NCBI GenBank assembly: GCA_943736015.1
Contig: OX031060.1
Coordinates: 6,461,501-6,525,500 of the forward strand
From: Tridacna crocea
Lineage: Eukaryota > Mollusca > Bivalvia > Cardiida > Cardiidae
DNA length: 64,000 nt
Direction of reading: 5' to 3'
Each line of letters begins with the position of its first letter. The first letter of the stretch is position 1. Of the stretch, positions 11,801 to 26,800 are shown one piece after another. The position numbers and the translations under genes were made by a program. Below the pieces are notes generated by a model. The model searched no databases. It saw only the letters and a list, made by a program, of their open reading frames with translations, and was not told the origin of the DNA.

Positions 11801-14800
11801 GAAAATAGGATTTCAGCCATTACCGATCAGGCTGGTTTCAGGCATTCTTAAACCTTTAAATTAACCAATAATCATATTAATGACATAAAATTACGATAAT
11901 GATATACCTAGAATGCTTTCCAAAACTGTTCTTAAACAAAGAAAGTAAATTTTGTATATGATTACTTCCTTTGTTTTTTTATTAAAAAAAAGCATGCCAA
12001 TAGAGCGAGTTCAACCATGTCCTTCAAAATTTGATTTAACTGTTTACCAAATGCTAAAATTTCAGACTGGTCAAAATAGTCAGAGCAGTTACAGACAACA
12101 AATAAAATGTGCCTCGAAAAATGGAAGCGGTCTAAGACAGATAAGAAGACAATGTAGGGAAAAAGAGAAAATGCTGGTTACCAGCATTTTCTCTTTTTCC
12201 CACAGTGGATTCAAAGGACTTTCCAGTCAGGGTAATTCAATTTTAAGATTGTGTGGTAGTGTTAGTACTAATTAAAAAAAACACTTATTTCTGGAAATAT
12301 AGACATGTATATACACTTTACTAATGACAGATGATAAGACTTTATCTATTAAAACAAATTTGCAAAACACTAAGGCAAAGTAACCTCTCTTTGCAACAAT
12401 CATAAAAACCAGATGACTTTCTTGTGAAAGTCTTCCGCTACAAAATTTTCATCAGAAAGAAATGTGTAAAAACACAGATACTACTTGTTACTTGTTTCAG
12501 CATTAAATTTTGTATCAAAGGAAATAATCTACTATGTAACTCACTTGAAAACAATTGATAGAATTCTGCACTCATTTTGGTTTCAATAAACCTCTGAATA
12601 TAACTTGAAATCTCACAGTTGCAAATAGTAATAATATGCTCTGTAAAATGGGGGTTTACTGGTAATTCATTTGCAAAGAGTATTTACCCAGGTAAGCAGA
12701 AAAATTCCATGCAAGCTGACCTTTTTTTGTAATTTTTTGCTATTAGTGAATTTTCTGAAGGTCAAAGGACCAGACTATCCTTTCTAGACATTATTAGTTG
12801 TACGGTCAGGTGGCAGGGGACTTGGAAACTTGTTCACAGCTGTGGTGAATCATGTCACCCCGAGCCAAAGGCGAGGTGGCAACATGATTTGACACAGCCA
12901 TGCACAAGTTTCCAAGTCCCCTGCCACCTGACGTACAACGAATTTATTATACTGCCAAGTTTCACCCTTTCAAAGTGTGTTAAGCGAAATTTTTCTGTTT
13001 TATGATCTCGCGAATCGAGTATCCCATTACCAAGCAACAATTATTTAGACTGGTCCAAATGGAAAGCATTTGCAGACGACAAAATAAAAGTGACTGAAAA
13101 ATAGAAATTTGTTTTGTGAAGGGTAGAAAACATTGTGGGAAAAGGAGAAAAATGCTGGTTACCAGCATTTTTCTCTTTTTCCCACAATGTTTTCAGAAGG
13201 CTTCTTTCTCAGGGGCGTCAAAAGTAGGGATTGTGTGGTAATGGGTTAAGCTGACAAAATGGAAATTCCCTTCTGACTGCCTCAATTCAATGAAAACTGA
13301 CGTCACTGAAAACAGACATCCCTAAAATGTGCAGTTTGGTGCCTAAATGTGCAGTCTGGTGATCCATTGACACTGCCATTCTGGATGTTGTGTAGCATGT
13401 GTAGTGATGTTTACAGGGCATTCAAAAAAGAAAACTGGCTTTACATGGTTTTTGCCAGGGAACATGATATATGTGTTCCAGGCATGTTGACCAATCAGAT
13501 CACCAGAAATTTCTTTGCAGTATGACAAAACAATTTTTTAGATCCACAACTATGCTATGATTTGCTTGGTATAATGCATTATGGGTTGTGAATTAAACTG
13601 CCTTTTGCCAGACCGTGGCTAAATTAACTCCTTACCAACCACAAATTTTTTTCCTCGACCAAATTCAAAGTATTTGCAGATGACAAAATTGTTGTAGCTC
13701 CAAAGGTGACTGCTCTCTTTGATAAGGTAGAAAACATTGTGGGAAAAGGAGAAAATGCTGGTTACCAGCATTTTCTCCTTTTCCCACAATGTTTTCAAGA
13801 CCCTTCTCTTTCAGAGTCGTTAAAACTCGGGATTATGTGGTAAAGATTATGTGTCTGTGTGAAATTGAGTTTTAAGAAATAAGTTTTCTAAGAAAAGAGT
13901 GAATTTCATTTTTTTAGATACAAAATTTCATGTTCAATGGAATCCACAAGAAATTGTAACAGACAGAAAAATTGTTCATCCTCCCTTTCCAACAAAGTTC
14001 ATAAATATTCTGACAAATGTGTTATAAAAACGGCAGGATATGAAAATAGCCAATAATAAGTTACCTCATAATCATCATCTGACCTACTAGACCTGCTCGA
14101 CTTTCCTTGACCTTGGATTATTCTATCGTAGGTCCCTTCCCTACTGTCTCTTGAAACCCGCAAGTCTGGACGTTGTGGGCTCTCTGCTTCATACCCAAAT
14201 GTTATCACCAAGGGATCGGGCTCCTTAGGTTGTTGCTTTTTTTCCAACTCAAACTTCCTCTGTCTTTCAATTTCCCTTTGTTTTTCAAGTTCCTTTTCTC
14301 TCTCCAATTCTTTTAACCTATTTCTCTCTTTCTCCTTTTCCTTTTCTTTCTCTCTTTCGAGGATTCTGTCGATTTCAGCATCAACATAATCATATGATCT
14401 GGAAATATTTTGACTATAAGGCTTTTTTAACTTTTCATAGCTGGATTGCTTAGCTCGCTGTGTTTGAAGCAACATTTCATACCCATCAGGTCTTTGGGAC
14501 TGCGTCTGTTTGTCACTTCCTGAATATGATGATGAATTGTAGTTTCCGCCCCCATTTGTTGTGGCTTTGGGTGTAACATTGGCACTCTATAATAGATGAG
14601 TGAAAACCCTTTTTAACCCTCTATCACACTGCAACGTTTAAGACTTGTCTACCTTGAAGGAGTTTACATACAACAATTTAATTGATTACCAAATGACAAT
14701 GTTTTAAAATCGAAAGCATTTGCAGACGACAAAGTAAAAGTGACTGAAAATTTGAAATTTGTTTTGTGAAGGGTATAAAACATTGTAGGAAAAGGAGAAA

Positions 14801-17800
14801 ATGCTGGTTACCAGCATTTTCTCCTTTTCCCACAATGTTTTCTATAGGCTGCTTTAACCCATTACCACACAATCCCTACTTTTGACAAACCCTGAGAAAG
14901 AAGCCTTTAGAAAACATTGTGGGAAAAGGAGAAAATGCTGGTGTCCAATATTTTCTCAATTTCCCATAATGTTCTGTACCCTTCACAAAACAAATTTCAA
15001 ATTTCAAATTTTCAGTCACTTTTATTTTGTCATCTGCAAATGCTTTCGATTTGGACAAAATATTGGATAAAATATTGTTCTTTGGTACTGAGTTAACCCA
15101 TCACCATACAATCCCGACTTTTGACAAACCTGAGAAAGAAACCTGTAGAAAATATTGTTGGAAAAAGAGAAAATGCTGGTAACCGGCATTTTCTCCTTTT
15201 CCCACAATATTTTCTACCCTTTGTGTAACAATATCAAATTTTTATTCACTTTTATTTTGTTGTTGTCTGCAAAATTAATGCTTTCGATTTGGACAAGCCC
15301 AAATGAGTTAAGCCCCATTCTACAGGGCATGGCTCATTTTAAAATGTTATGAAAATGAGAAATCTGTCTTCCTTTAAACCTTTACCACATTATTACAAGT
15401 TTTAACAATCCTGAAACAAAAAAAAAGTGTTTTGAAAACATTGTATCATTGTGAAAAAAAGAAGGAAATGTTGATGACCAGTGTTTTCTTCTTTTCCCAT
15501 ACTGTTTTCTACCCTTTCCAAAAATGAATTTGAACTTTTGAGTCATGTTAACCCTTTACCAAACAATCGCTAGTTTTAACGACCCTGAGAGAGAAGCCTT
15601 TTGAAAACGTTGTGGGAAAAGGAGAAAATCCTGGAAACCAGCATTTTCTCCTTTTCCCTCAATGTTGTCTACTCTTCTAATTTCAACCTTTGGATTTTTG
15701 AGTCACCTTTATTTTGTCTGCAAATGCTTTTTAATTTTGATCAGTCTAAAATTTTGTCGTTTAGTAAAGAGTTAATAATGCTGTAGTCGCCCAAAGCTTT
15801 GAATCCAGACCAGTCTTAAACTATATTGTTAGAAAAAAGGTTTCTGACTGAGTGTAATCTCTAATTATTACCAATAATGTACTAGATCTAATATAGCTAT
15901 TATTTCTAATGATGATAACTATGGTAATTTTCAAAGCAAATTAACCTTTTATCAAACAGTCTGAAGTTTTCAAAACCACAGGAAAAAAAGTTCTTGAAAA
16001 AAAAAATGGAATAGGAGACAATGCTGGTAACCAGTGTTTTGTCCTTTTCCCACAATGTTTTCTACCCATCCAGGAGCAAATTTTAGTTTTCGAGTTTTGT
16101 TCATTCTATCATTTGCAAATGTTTTCCATTTGTAGGAGTACGAGACTTTAAATTGTCCTATGGCATAGAGTTAACTCCTTACCAAATGACCAAATTTGTC
16201 CAAATTTGTAGACTTGTCCAAATTGAAAGCATTTGCAGACAAAAAAATAAACATGGCTTTAAAATTGAGATTTGTTTTGGGAAGGGTAGACAACGTTGTG
16301 GGAAAGGGAGAAAATGCTGGTTTCCAGCATTTTCTCCTTTTCCTACAACGTTTTCTATAGGCTTTTTTCTCAGGGTCGTTAAAAGTCAGGATTGTGTGGT
16401 AAAGAGTTAATCAGTAGCATATTCAATTTTACATTTATAAATTTACAGAGAGCTTAACTTGATAACTTGAAGTTCTCTTTGCAATGATAAACTTCCAATT
16501 TTACCACCATATTTTGTCATGCTTATTCATTTATTGCACCTGAACGCTGCAGGAAGGTTTGCCTGCTGCAATTCTGTCTGAATATGTAATAAGATGAATC
16601 TTTTGATCATTCCTTTCAAAACTGTTACAATTATTTTTCTTTATGATATTAATTTTGAAACATGCTTTGCAAGTAGTCTTTTGTTCCCTTTCCGAAACAG
16701 TGCCATGCTTTAATGACCCCCAAGGACAATAATGCTATTGAAATGTGAGAATTTTAGCAAAGTTGTATCAACTTCTTACGCTGCCTTGTTCCTGTGAAAC
16801 TGAAGACATACACAAAATGAATTGAGTCATTACCATATGACTGAAATACTGTTCTAAAATGCATAACTCTTTACCAAATGACAAAGTTCTAGACTGGTCC
16901 AAATTGAAAGAATCTTGAAGAAGACAAAATAATGTGACTGAAAAATCAAAGTTTTATTTGGCAAGGGTAGAAAACATTGTGGAAAAAGGACAAAATGCTG
17001 GTTACCAGTATTTTCTCCTTTTCTCACCATGTTTTCAAAAGGCTGGTTTCTGTCTTCGGGTAATTGACCCATTACCAAAAAACAAAATTTTAGACTGGTC
17101 CAAATTGAAAGCATTTGCAGACGACAAAATAAAAGTGACTGAAAATTTGAAATTTGTTTTGTGAAGGGTAGAAAACATTGTGGTAAAAGTAGAAAATGCT
17201 GGTTACCAGCATTTTCTCCTTTTCCCACAATGTTTTATAAAGGCTTCATTCTGAGGGGCGTCAAAAGTAGGGATTGTGTGGTAATGGGTTGAAAGTTGGG
17301 ATTGTATGGTAAAGGATTAAAAGATCATTTGAAAAAGTTGTATTACATATTGTATACTGGTAGTGTAGGATAAAGTCAAGGACCATAATGCACACACATC
17401 CAAGCCTTCAAGCAAAGTTGTGCCCCTTTACCAGAAAGAATACTTCAAAGACAATATTCAATAACAATTCTAAGATCACTAATAATAGCACTTACATATG
17501 ACAAAATATACATTACTTAAGAAATAATCTCCTTTCTATCGTGGTATATCGTTCAATAAACCACAGCAACTGTTGTGAGTTATGAGGCACAATAAATAAT
17601 CCACGAGGGTGATAGCCCAAGTGGGTTATTTATTGCGCCTCATAACTCACAAGGTGGTTTATTGAACGATATACCACGATAGAAACAGGATTATTTCGAT
17701 TCTAACTTGGCCAATTCTTAATGAAAGGAAAACAAGTTCAAACTAAGAGTAAAAACACGTATGAAGATTATGTTCCATTGAATAACTCAATCATTGAATG

Positions 17801-20800
17801 ACGTCACTCTAAATGGATTGTCGCAGATTTTACCACGTTTTCCTTGCACTGTGTTTATAGAGCCAAAGTCGTGTGTCATGTTAGAATCAAAAGTTAACTA
17901 TTATTCATTTTTTGCATAACTTTTTACAATCAAACAAAATTTGAGACACTTCATACCTGAAAGTGTTTGCAGACAACAAATCAGATATGGCTCAATTTAA
18001 GGAATTTTCTATAAAATGGTTGCAAATATTACGAGAAAAGGATATATATTTTTTTTGACAAGAGTTTTCTCCTTTTCCGATCATGTTTCTGAAATATTTT
18101 TTTCAAACGGTCATTACAACTTGAGATTTAGTGGTAGAGATTGATGTTGTTTCCCTAGTGTTCCTTTTAACCCTTTCCCAAACAATCCCTGGTTTTTACA
18201 GGTCTGGAATAATAGCCTTTGAAAACATTGTGGGAAAAGGAGAAAATGCTGGTAACCAGCATTTTCTCCTTTTCCCACAATGTTTTATACCCTATCATAG
18301 ACAGAAATCATCTTTTCAGCAAGAGTTGAATTGTCGTCTGCAAATGCTTTCAATTTGGTCAGGTCCAAAAGTTTGATGTTTGGGAAAGGGTTAAATCAGT
18401 ATAGCAGAGAAAAGATAGGAAAATATGTCTTTAACTCTTTCCCAAACGACATATTTTAGACTCTTCCAAACTCAAACAGGTTGCAGACGACAATTTCAAA
18501 TTTGATAAAAATGGCAGAAAGTTCTCCAAATGAGTAGAAAACACTGTGGGAAAAGGAGAAATTGCTCGTTACGAGCAATTTCTCCTTTTCCCACAGTGTT
18601 TTCAAAAGACTTGTACTGTAGACACGTAAAAACAAGGACTTGTTTGGTAAAGGGTTAAAAAAGTATAATAGTAAAGATCAAACTAAAAGACCCTATCCAC
18701 CCAAAAACAGCAAGACCATGAAAAGATTTGTATTCTGCAAAGAAGGATGCATTGCTACTAATTTACCATGAACATTGTCTTTTTTACTGGTATCAGTTTA
18801 TAGATCTGGAAGTAACAAATTTAAAGTATGATCAAATGTATAATAGGCTTAACCCTTTACTCCATAGATACTCATTTCTATGCATTGCTTGTAGGAGCCT
18901 TTGGAAAACATAGTGGCAAAAGGTGAAATTGCTTGTGACGAGCAATTTCACCTTTTGTCACAATGTTTTCTATGCTATCAAAAGGTGTCATATACATATA
19001 AGAAACGTTTTTATCCTTTCTGTTATAAAGGATCAATTAGAGATACCATAGAAATGCCTTATTGGGTAAAGGGTTAACAAGATGATAAATTCGGTCAACT
19101 CTTTACCAAGCAATAAAATTTTAGACTAGTTTGAATTGAAAGCATTTGCAGACGACAATCTAAATGTGTCTCAAATGATGGCGCTTATCGTAGTTACAAT
19201 AGAAAACATTGCTGTCAAAGGAGAAACTAGAGCTGTCACAGAATGTGGCTTTATACCCCCGCCAGCGCTTTGACAGTATTTTGTTCACAGACAGACACAT
19301 GGATGGACAAACAGACGGACAGACAGACAGGCTGATTCCGGTCTTCCCCCGAAAACATTTGTTTGTGGGGGTATAAATACTGGTTATCAGCATTATTCGC
19401 TTTTTTCCTAATTGTTATTGGAAGCCATCTTCCTCCGGGTTGCTAAAACTCAGGATTGTGTGGTAAAGGGCCAACCCTTTACAACACAAAGTCAACTTTT
19501 AATATCTTTTATCCTTTTAAACTTTTAATATCTTTTAACCTTTTAACAAAGAAGCCTTTTGAATACATCGAAAGGAAAGGATAAAAATTTATGCTGGTAA
19601 TCAGCATACTCCTTTTCCCACAATATTTTCCACACTACCAAAGAAAAATAATATCATTATCTTTTGGTAATACATTTTGCCGATGAATTCAATCACAATT
19701 TCACATACTTATGCATAAACAGTTGAATATTACCTGAATTAAACAATCCACACCCTTTACCAAACAATTCTTTGTTTTCATGTCATTGACTCTGTTGGTT
19801 AAGACTTTTGAGAACATTGTGGAAAAAGGAGAAACTACTGGTAACCAGCATTTTCTTGTTTTCCTATAATATTTTTTACCCCTTTGATGACAAATTCCAT
19901 CCTTTTAACTCTTTACCAAACGACAAAAGCTTAGACTGGTCCAAATTGAAAGCACTTACATACAACAAAATAAACGTTACTTAAAAATTGAAGTTTGTTT
20001 CCAGTAGGGTAGAAAACACTGTGGGAAATGGAGAAAGTGCTGGTTACCAGCATTTTCTCCTTTTCTCACAGTGTTTTCAAAAGGCTTCTATCTCAGAGTC
20101 GTTAAACCCAGAGATTGTTTGGTAAAAATTTAATTATGAGATTTGCATATGCTTCGAATTTAAGCTAGCCTAAATATCGCCATTTTATAAAGTGTAAATG
20201 GCAAAACACAGTCTGCTAAATAAACAACATCAACCAAATGCAGCTCTAAAATACTGAATATATGTCTTACCTCCCCAGGTCTTATTTGTCCATCTTCCAC
20301 TTCATTTTCTGTGGTCTGGGTTTGCAAAATAGATGATATTCCTGCCGTTCCACCCATGACTTCCGACTCACGCAGGATGTTAGATATTTTCACATCGTCC
20401 AGATCTACGGAATTGCTAGTTTTACCTCTCTCCAGCTGATTGTTGGTTAAATTTTCCTGTAAATGTCCGCCCTTCTTATTCTTGGCAACCATTTCTTTCA
20501 TCTGACGGTCAGCCTCAAGGAATGGATTGGTCACTGGTAAAAGTAAAATAAATGTACATGTATTACCTAAGACAGTATTATTGTTCTTGAGGGAATGAAT
20601 GAAACACAATCAAAAAAAGTACTCTAATGCTAAATATTTCGACTATTACCTTTTTCAAGAATTTAAAACACTTTTTCCACTAAAAAATGTTCCAGAGGGA
20701 AATTTGATTTGAGCTCTTTAAAAGGGCGAAGAATAAAGCATTAATCTTTTCATAGTAAAATTACTAAATTCAAATATACATCAAAATATTTCAAAATATC

Positions 20801-23800
20801 ATACTAACCGGCTATGGGAATTTCAAGCTCTGTGTTGTTTTGTTTGATAGATTTGTCTGAATGGTAAGACTGAAATAAACATAAAATTGTGTTACTTTGT
20901 ATGAATTAGCTGTAACTGCATTTCAGCAAAAAGTGCATGCGCCCAGCCATTATGGTGGGTGGTTTTAACTTCAGTTTCCATCACAGAAAATTTGGGCCGC
21001 AATAAGACTGCGTACATATTTAATTTGTTTGGTAAAAAAGGCCATTTTCAACATTATTTCAGTTATTGCATGGCAACCAGTGTACCTCTTCATGCTTTAG
21101 CAGAGTTATTTCAACCCTTTCCCAAACAATCCCAAGTTTAACAACCCCTAGGAAGAAGCCTTTTGAAAACGTGGGAATAGGAAAAAATGCTGGTGACCAG
21201 CATTTTCTCCTTCTCCCACAATGTTTTCTATCCTATCATAGATAACTAAGCTACATTGAACTCTGTACCAAATGACAAATTTTTAGACTAGCCCAAGTTG
21301 AAAGTACTTGCAGGCGACAAAATAAAAGTAATTAAAAAATTGGAATTTGTTTCCAGCAGGGTAGAAAACAATGTGGGAAAAGGAGAAAATGTGGGTAGCC
21401 AGCATTTCTTCCTTTTCGTACAATGTTTTCAAAAGGCTTCTTTCTAAGAGTCGTAAAAACCAGGAATTGTTTGGTAAAGGGTTAAACTTTCCTCTACAAA
21501 CTGCTTTCGATTTGGACAAGTCTTTATTTGGCTTGTGTGGTAAAGAGTTAACCAGTACTTTGCACAATATTCTTCCTATGCCACATTCCTACAGAACTAT
21601 TTTCAAAAACAATGATCACCAGTGAGCCAGAATGAATCCTATTGCAATGACACACATGACCAACCAGTCTACTTGGCTAGGCAGACTGCTTAGAACGTGC
21701 AGTCTGGTATTGAATCCACAAAAATACAATATTTGTGGCACAACAGTTGAAAAATGGTCTTTAAATTGTAACAATGCATCATTTTACTTTTAAGCAATAT
21801 ATTTATGTCACATATTTGAGTTCCCTGCTGAATGAAAATTTCCTTTTTCCTTATAAGAAAACAAACAGAAAACACCAACAATATCTTCTGTCACTGTCTG
21901 TCAGATTCTGTTTACCCATCTCTCTCTCTCTCTCCCTCAAGCATCATACTTACAGTAGAGGTTGCTGTGGAATGCTGATTTTTAAAACTATTTTCAAATG
22001 AAGCCAAACTCTTCTTTCTTGCACTTCTATGCTTTAAGGCATCTCTCAGCTGTAACATACAAAGAACATTATAAATATAAGCCATGCCACATGATACATT
22101 ATACCAATCCAGTCATTACATAATTAACCCTCTCCCAAACAAGCCCTGGTTTTTACATGTCTGCAGTAAAAGTCTTTTGAAAACACTGTGGGAAAAGGAG
22201 AAATTGCTCGTAATGAGCAATTTCTCCTTTTCCCACAGTGTTTTCTACCCTTTTAGAGAACCTTCTGGCATTTTCTCTAAATCTGAAATTGTCGTCAGCA
22301 AACTCTTTAAGTTTGGAAGAGTCCAAAATTTGTCATTTTGGAAAGGGTTAAGGATTCTCTTTGCCAAATGACAAAATTTTGGACTTGTCCAAATTGAAAG
22401 CATTTGCAGACAACAATATAAATGTGAATCAGAAAATGAAAACTGATTTGAAAGGTGTAGAAAATATGTGGGAAAAGGAGAAAATGCTGGTTACCAGCAT
22501 TTTCTCTTTTTCCCACAATGTTTTCAAAGGCTTTCTTTCTCAGTGTCGTTGAAAGTCGGGATTGTGTGGTAAAGAGTTAATTTCAACTTTAGCCACAGGT
22601 CCACACAGGCTGATCTGGGTTGATACTTTTGCAACAGCTCCACACAGGCTGACCTGGGTTGATACTTTTGCCACAGTTCCACACAGGCTGACCTGGGCTG
22701 ATACTTTTGCCACAGTTCCACACAGGCTGACCTGGGTTGATACTTTTGCAACAGCTCCACACAGGCTGACCTGGGTTGATAGTTTTGCCACAGTTCCACA
22801 CAGGCTGACCTGGGTTGATACTTTTGCAACAGCTCCACACAGGCTGACCTGGGTTGATACTTTTGCCACAGTTCCACACAGGCTGACCTGGGTTGATACT
22901 TTTGCAACAGCTCCACACAGGCTGACCTGGGTTGATACTTTTGCCACAGTTCCACACAGGCTGACCTGGGTTGATACTTTTGCCACAGTTCCACACAGGC
23001 TGACCTGGGTTGATACTTTTGCAACAGCTCCACAGTCTGACCTGGGTTGATACTTCTGCAACAGCTCCACAGTCTGACCTGGGTTGATACTTTTGCCACA
23101 GGTCCACACAGGCTGACCTGAGTTGATACTTTTTGCAGATTAAACTCCCTTTTCATAGAGAGTACCTCATTATTTTTTTGGGATAAATTGTCCAATTTAT
23201 ATCATGAACAATCTTTCCAGACTAAATATCATTATTTCAATAAAGTTTTATTTGTGCTTTCAGTTGTAACTTGTCAGATATTTTTTCATCTGGGACAGAG
23301 TTAAGTTAAAAGAATTGCACTGAATAATAAAGAGTACAACAAATCATATAGATCAATTCATTTCCATTTGTGGATCATTCTTTAACTTGGCCACTTTCAC
23401 ATTTCTTTACCAAACAACAAAATTTTAGACTTGTCCCAATTGAAAGCACTTGCAGACAACAAATTAACTCATTACCAAATCACAATATTATAGACTTGTC
23501 CAAATTGAAGGCATTTGCAGACGACAAAATAAAAGTGACTGAAAATTTGATATTGTTTTGTGAAGGGTAGAAAACATTGTGGGAAAAGGAGAAAATGCTG
23601 GTTACCAGCATTTTCTCCTTTTCCCACAATGTTTTCTAAAGGCTTCTTTCTTAGGGGCGTCAAAAGTAGGGATTGTGTGGTAATGGGTTAAACACTGTTC
23701 AAAATTTGAAACTTTACTTTCAAAGGATAGAAAATACTGTGGGTAAAGGAGAGAATGCTGGTTACCAGCATTTTCTCCTTTTCCCACAGTGTCTTCTACT

Positions 23801-26800
23801 TTTCTTAAGTCAAGTTTCAATTTTTGAGTCACATTTATATTGTAGTCTTCAAACACTTTCAATTTGGTCATAATTATCTAAAATTTTGTAGTTTGGTAAA
23901 GTGTTAAGGGTAAATAGAAGGCAAATTGAAGATCAGTATGAGTCCAAACTATAAAATGGAGTAGGAAATTAAGAGCATCATACCTGAGAGTTCAGAATAC
24001 AGTGGAACAGCAAGATAAAGAAACCCTGTAAAACATAAGGAAAAGCTTCTCAGATTCAGATTTTGCTACAGTTGCCGGCGCATAAATTAGATTGTGACAT
24101 TTTTTTTTTCAAAGAATTTTTATCTTTAGTAAAGAAAAACCACTAGAATGCTAGTGTTTAACCCATTACCACACAATCCCTACTTTTGATGCCCCTGAGA
24201 AAGACGCCTTTTGAAAACACTGTAGGAAAAGGAGAAAATGCTGGTAACCAGCATTTTCTCCTTTTCCCACAGTGTTTTCTACCCTTTCCAGAACAAAGTT
24301 CAATTTTTCAGTCACCTTTATTTTGTCGTCTGCAAATGCTTTCAATTTGAACCAGTCTAAATTTTTGCGTGGTAAAGAGTTAATCAAAGTCAATGGGTAA
24401 AAAAAAAATATTTTACAGAAAAATTATTTAAAATTTTCCGGATGTTTTCTACATAATGTATATTTTCTGTAAATATCCTTATTAACCCTTTACCAATTGA
24501 CAAAGTTTTTGAGTTGTCCAAATTGAAAGCTTTTGCATACAACAAATTTAATGTTTTTCTAACATTGTGGGAAATAAAAAAAAAATACTGTTTACTAGCA
24601 TTTTCTGCTTTTCCCACAATGTTTTCTGAAGCTTCTTTGTCAGCATCGTTTAAAGTCGGGATTGTGTGGTAAAGAGTTAAAAGCCTTAGGGCTCAGACTC
24701 AATAAAAATAGAGATAGTGTGATAAGAGTTTTAAGCTTCTCAGGCAAATAAAAATCAACTGAGTTTTAACATACGTCACTTGTAACCAGCAGTTTTCCAT
24801 TTACCACGACATTTGTGACATGCTTAATGACATTTAATAAACTGAATTGCATCATGGTTTGCAAATGCTTTCAATACAGACATGTCAAAACTTTAGCATG
24901 TAAAGCCTACATTAAATGATATTTTATGGGAAACAAAAAATACAAATCAAAGCAATACTTAACTTACCTGCAAACTATTGCACACAGTGAATATATATTG
25001 GAAGACTACAAGATTTTCATTGACAGAAAACACCCCAAACACCCAGGTCAACCCCAGAATGGGTAACAGAACACATATACTACGAACACCAGTTCTGAAA
25101 GAGAATTATGAAAATTGTATTATGGCAAACCCCAATGCTGAAAGTAATGACGAATGCATGTATATTGCAAACCTAAGTTCTGAAAGTAAACAATGAATAT
25201 ATATGACAAACACCACTTCTGAAAATAAACATCTTTTTCATCAGTGTTTGCAAGATAGAATGAATGCTACCAAAATTATGGTGTACCAGAATTTAACTCA
25301 ATATCGCCTCTTGTCTACAACAGACAATTAAAAATGTTGTGGTCACCAAAAACAGTGGGTCTGATCTGGGTCTAGAATGTTTGCCAATGGAAAATAAGAT
25401 ATTTTTCATTTACAATTTACATATAAAAGTAGATAATACTGGCATTACAAGATGATACTCCAGTATGGCATGTTAACTTATTGTTTCTCAAGAAAACTGA
25501 ATCAATCCGAAATGGTTTCCTTAAAAATCAATATGTAAAGTTACTTCTTTCCTTTAAGAGCTTTTCATCAATTCCAAATGATTGGAAAAAGTAAGACTAG
25601 TGATTCAACACTGCATGGCATCATGTCATCTGTAGGAGACCCCTGTATATAAGTCAAAACATTGCAAACAACAAAAACAAAAACAAATAAAATACTGTCA
25701 CTCACTTTGCTTTTTCTTTGTCTGATTTTGTCATCATGGCGGATGTTTTGAACATTTTTCTGAACACAGCAATGACTATAACAAGGTTTACCTAAAATAA
25801 ACAAATGAGCCATGCTTTACTCATTACCAAACAACTGTCCAAATCGAAAGCATTTGCAGACGACAAAATGAAAGGCAATTTGAGATTTGTTTAGTGAAGG
25901 GTATAAAAAATTATGGGAAGAGGAGAAAATGCTGGTTAACCAGCATTTTCTCCTTTTCCCACAATGTTTTCTAAAGGCTTCTTTCTCAGGGTCTTTAAAA
26001 GTAGGAATTGTGTGGTAATAGGTTAACGGGTTGAATGCATCTGCTAAAAAGTATAAACTCAGGTCTGCCCACACACTCTGGGTAGGCTGACCTGGGTCAA
26101 AACTTTTTACTTTTAGTATATTTTTTGCATGTCCAAAGACCATTCTACCACTAGAACCGGTCAGCTTGTAGACAAAATGAATTTTATGGGGTAATTTGCC
26201 TGGTAAAATTCATCATGGAGATGCTTTAACACTTTACCGAATGACAAATTTATAGACTGGTTCAAATTGAGAGCATTTGCCGACGACAAAATAAACAACT
26301 CAAAAATTGAAATTAATAATTTTGTAGAAAACACTGTGGGAATAGGAGAAAATACTAGCATTTTCTCCTATTTCCACAATGTTTCCAATAAATGCAAGAT
26401 CTCTTTGAAAATTGTAAGCAATAAAAAAAAAAATGTCATAATGGTTTAGAATATAAAAACTTTCTTTATGAATAGTGGATGAGTATCTTATCATAATATT
26501 TCAACCAATCAATTAGTTTGTATTCCAATTTAACGCCATTCTATCAGTACACCTGAGCATGTGATTCCTGGGTTTCTTACACCAGCACTGACACAACTGT
26601 CTTTCCTCATATGCACCTGAGGTAAGAGAGGAAAGATTGCTGGATAGAAAGCTTGCCTCATCCACAATGTTTCAAATCAGATACCCTATCCACTGATCTA
26701 CCTGGCCAGACCAAATCAAATCCGAACAAAAGCTTAACCCTTTACTCCATAGATACTCATTTCTACGCATTGCTTGTAGGAGCCTTTGGAAAACATTGTG

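Noticed and set aside
16520-16580. Possible small exon (acceptor GAATTGCAG/CAGGC on the minus strand).
   Set aside because: The only donor in reach (TTCAG/GTGCAA) gives 26 bp, which would break the phase between exons 29 and 30.
17528-17690. Bidirectional terminator or regulatory stem-loop.
   Set aside because: Its length and near-perfect symmetry fit a fold-back transposon; bacterial-type terminators do not apply here.
22590-23135. CRISPR-like array.
   Set aside because: Repeats are directly contiguous without unique spacers, in a eukaryotic intron.
22524-23195. Overlapping ORFs of 160-220 codons encoding perfect 13-residue repeats (both strands).
   Set aside because: The unit is 39 bp (divisible by three), so the minisatellite stays open in several frames at once. 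Flanks are repeat DNA and no start or splice signals fit.
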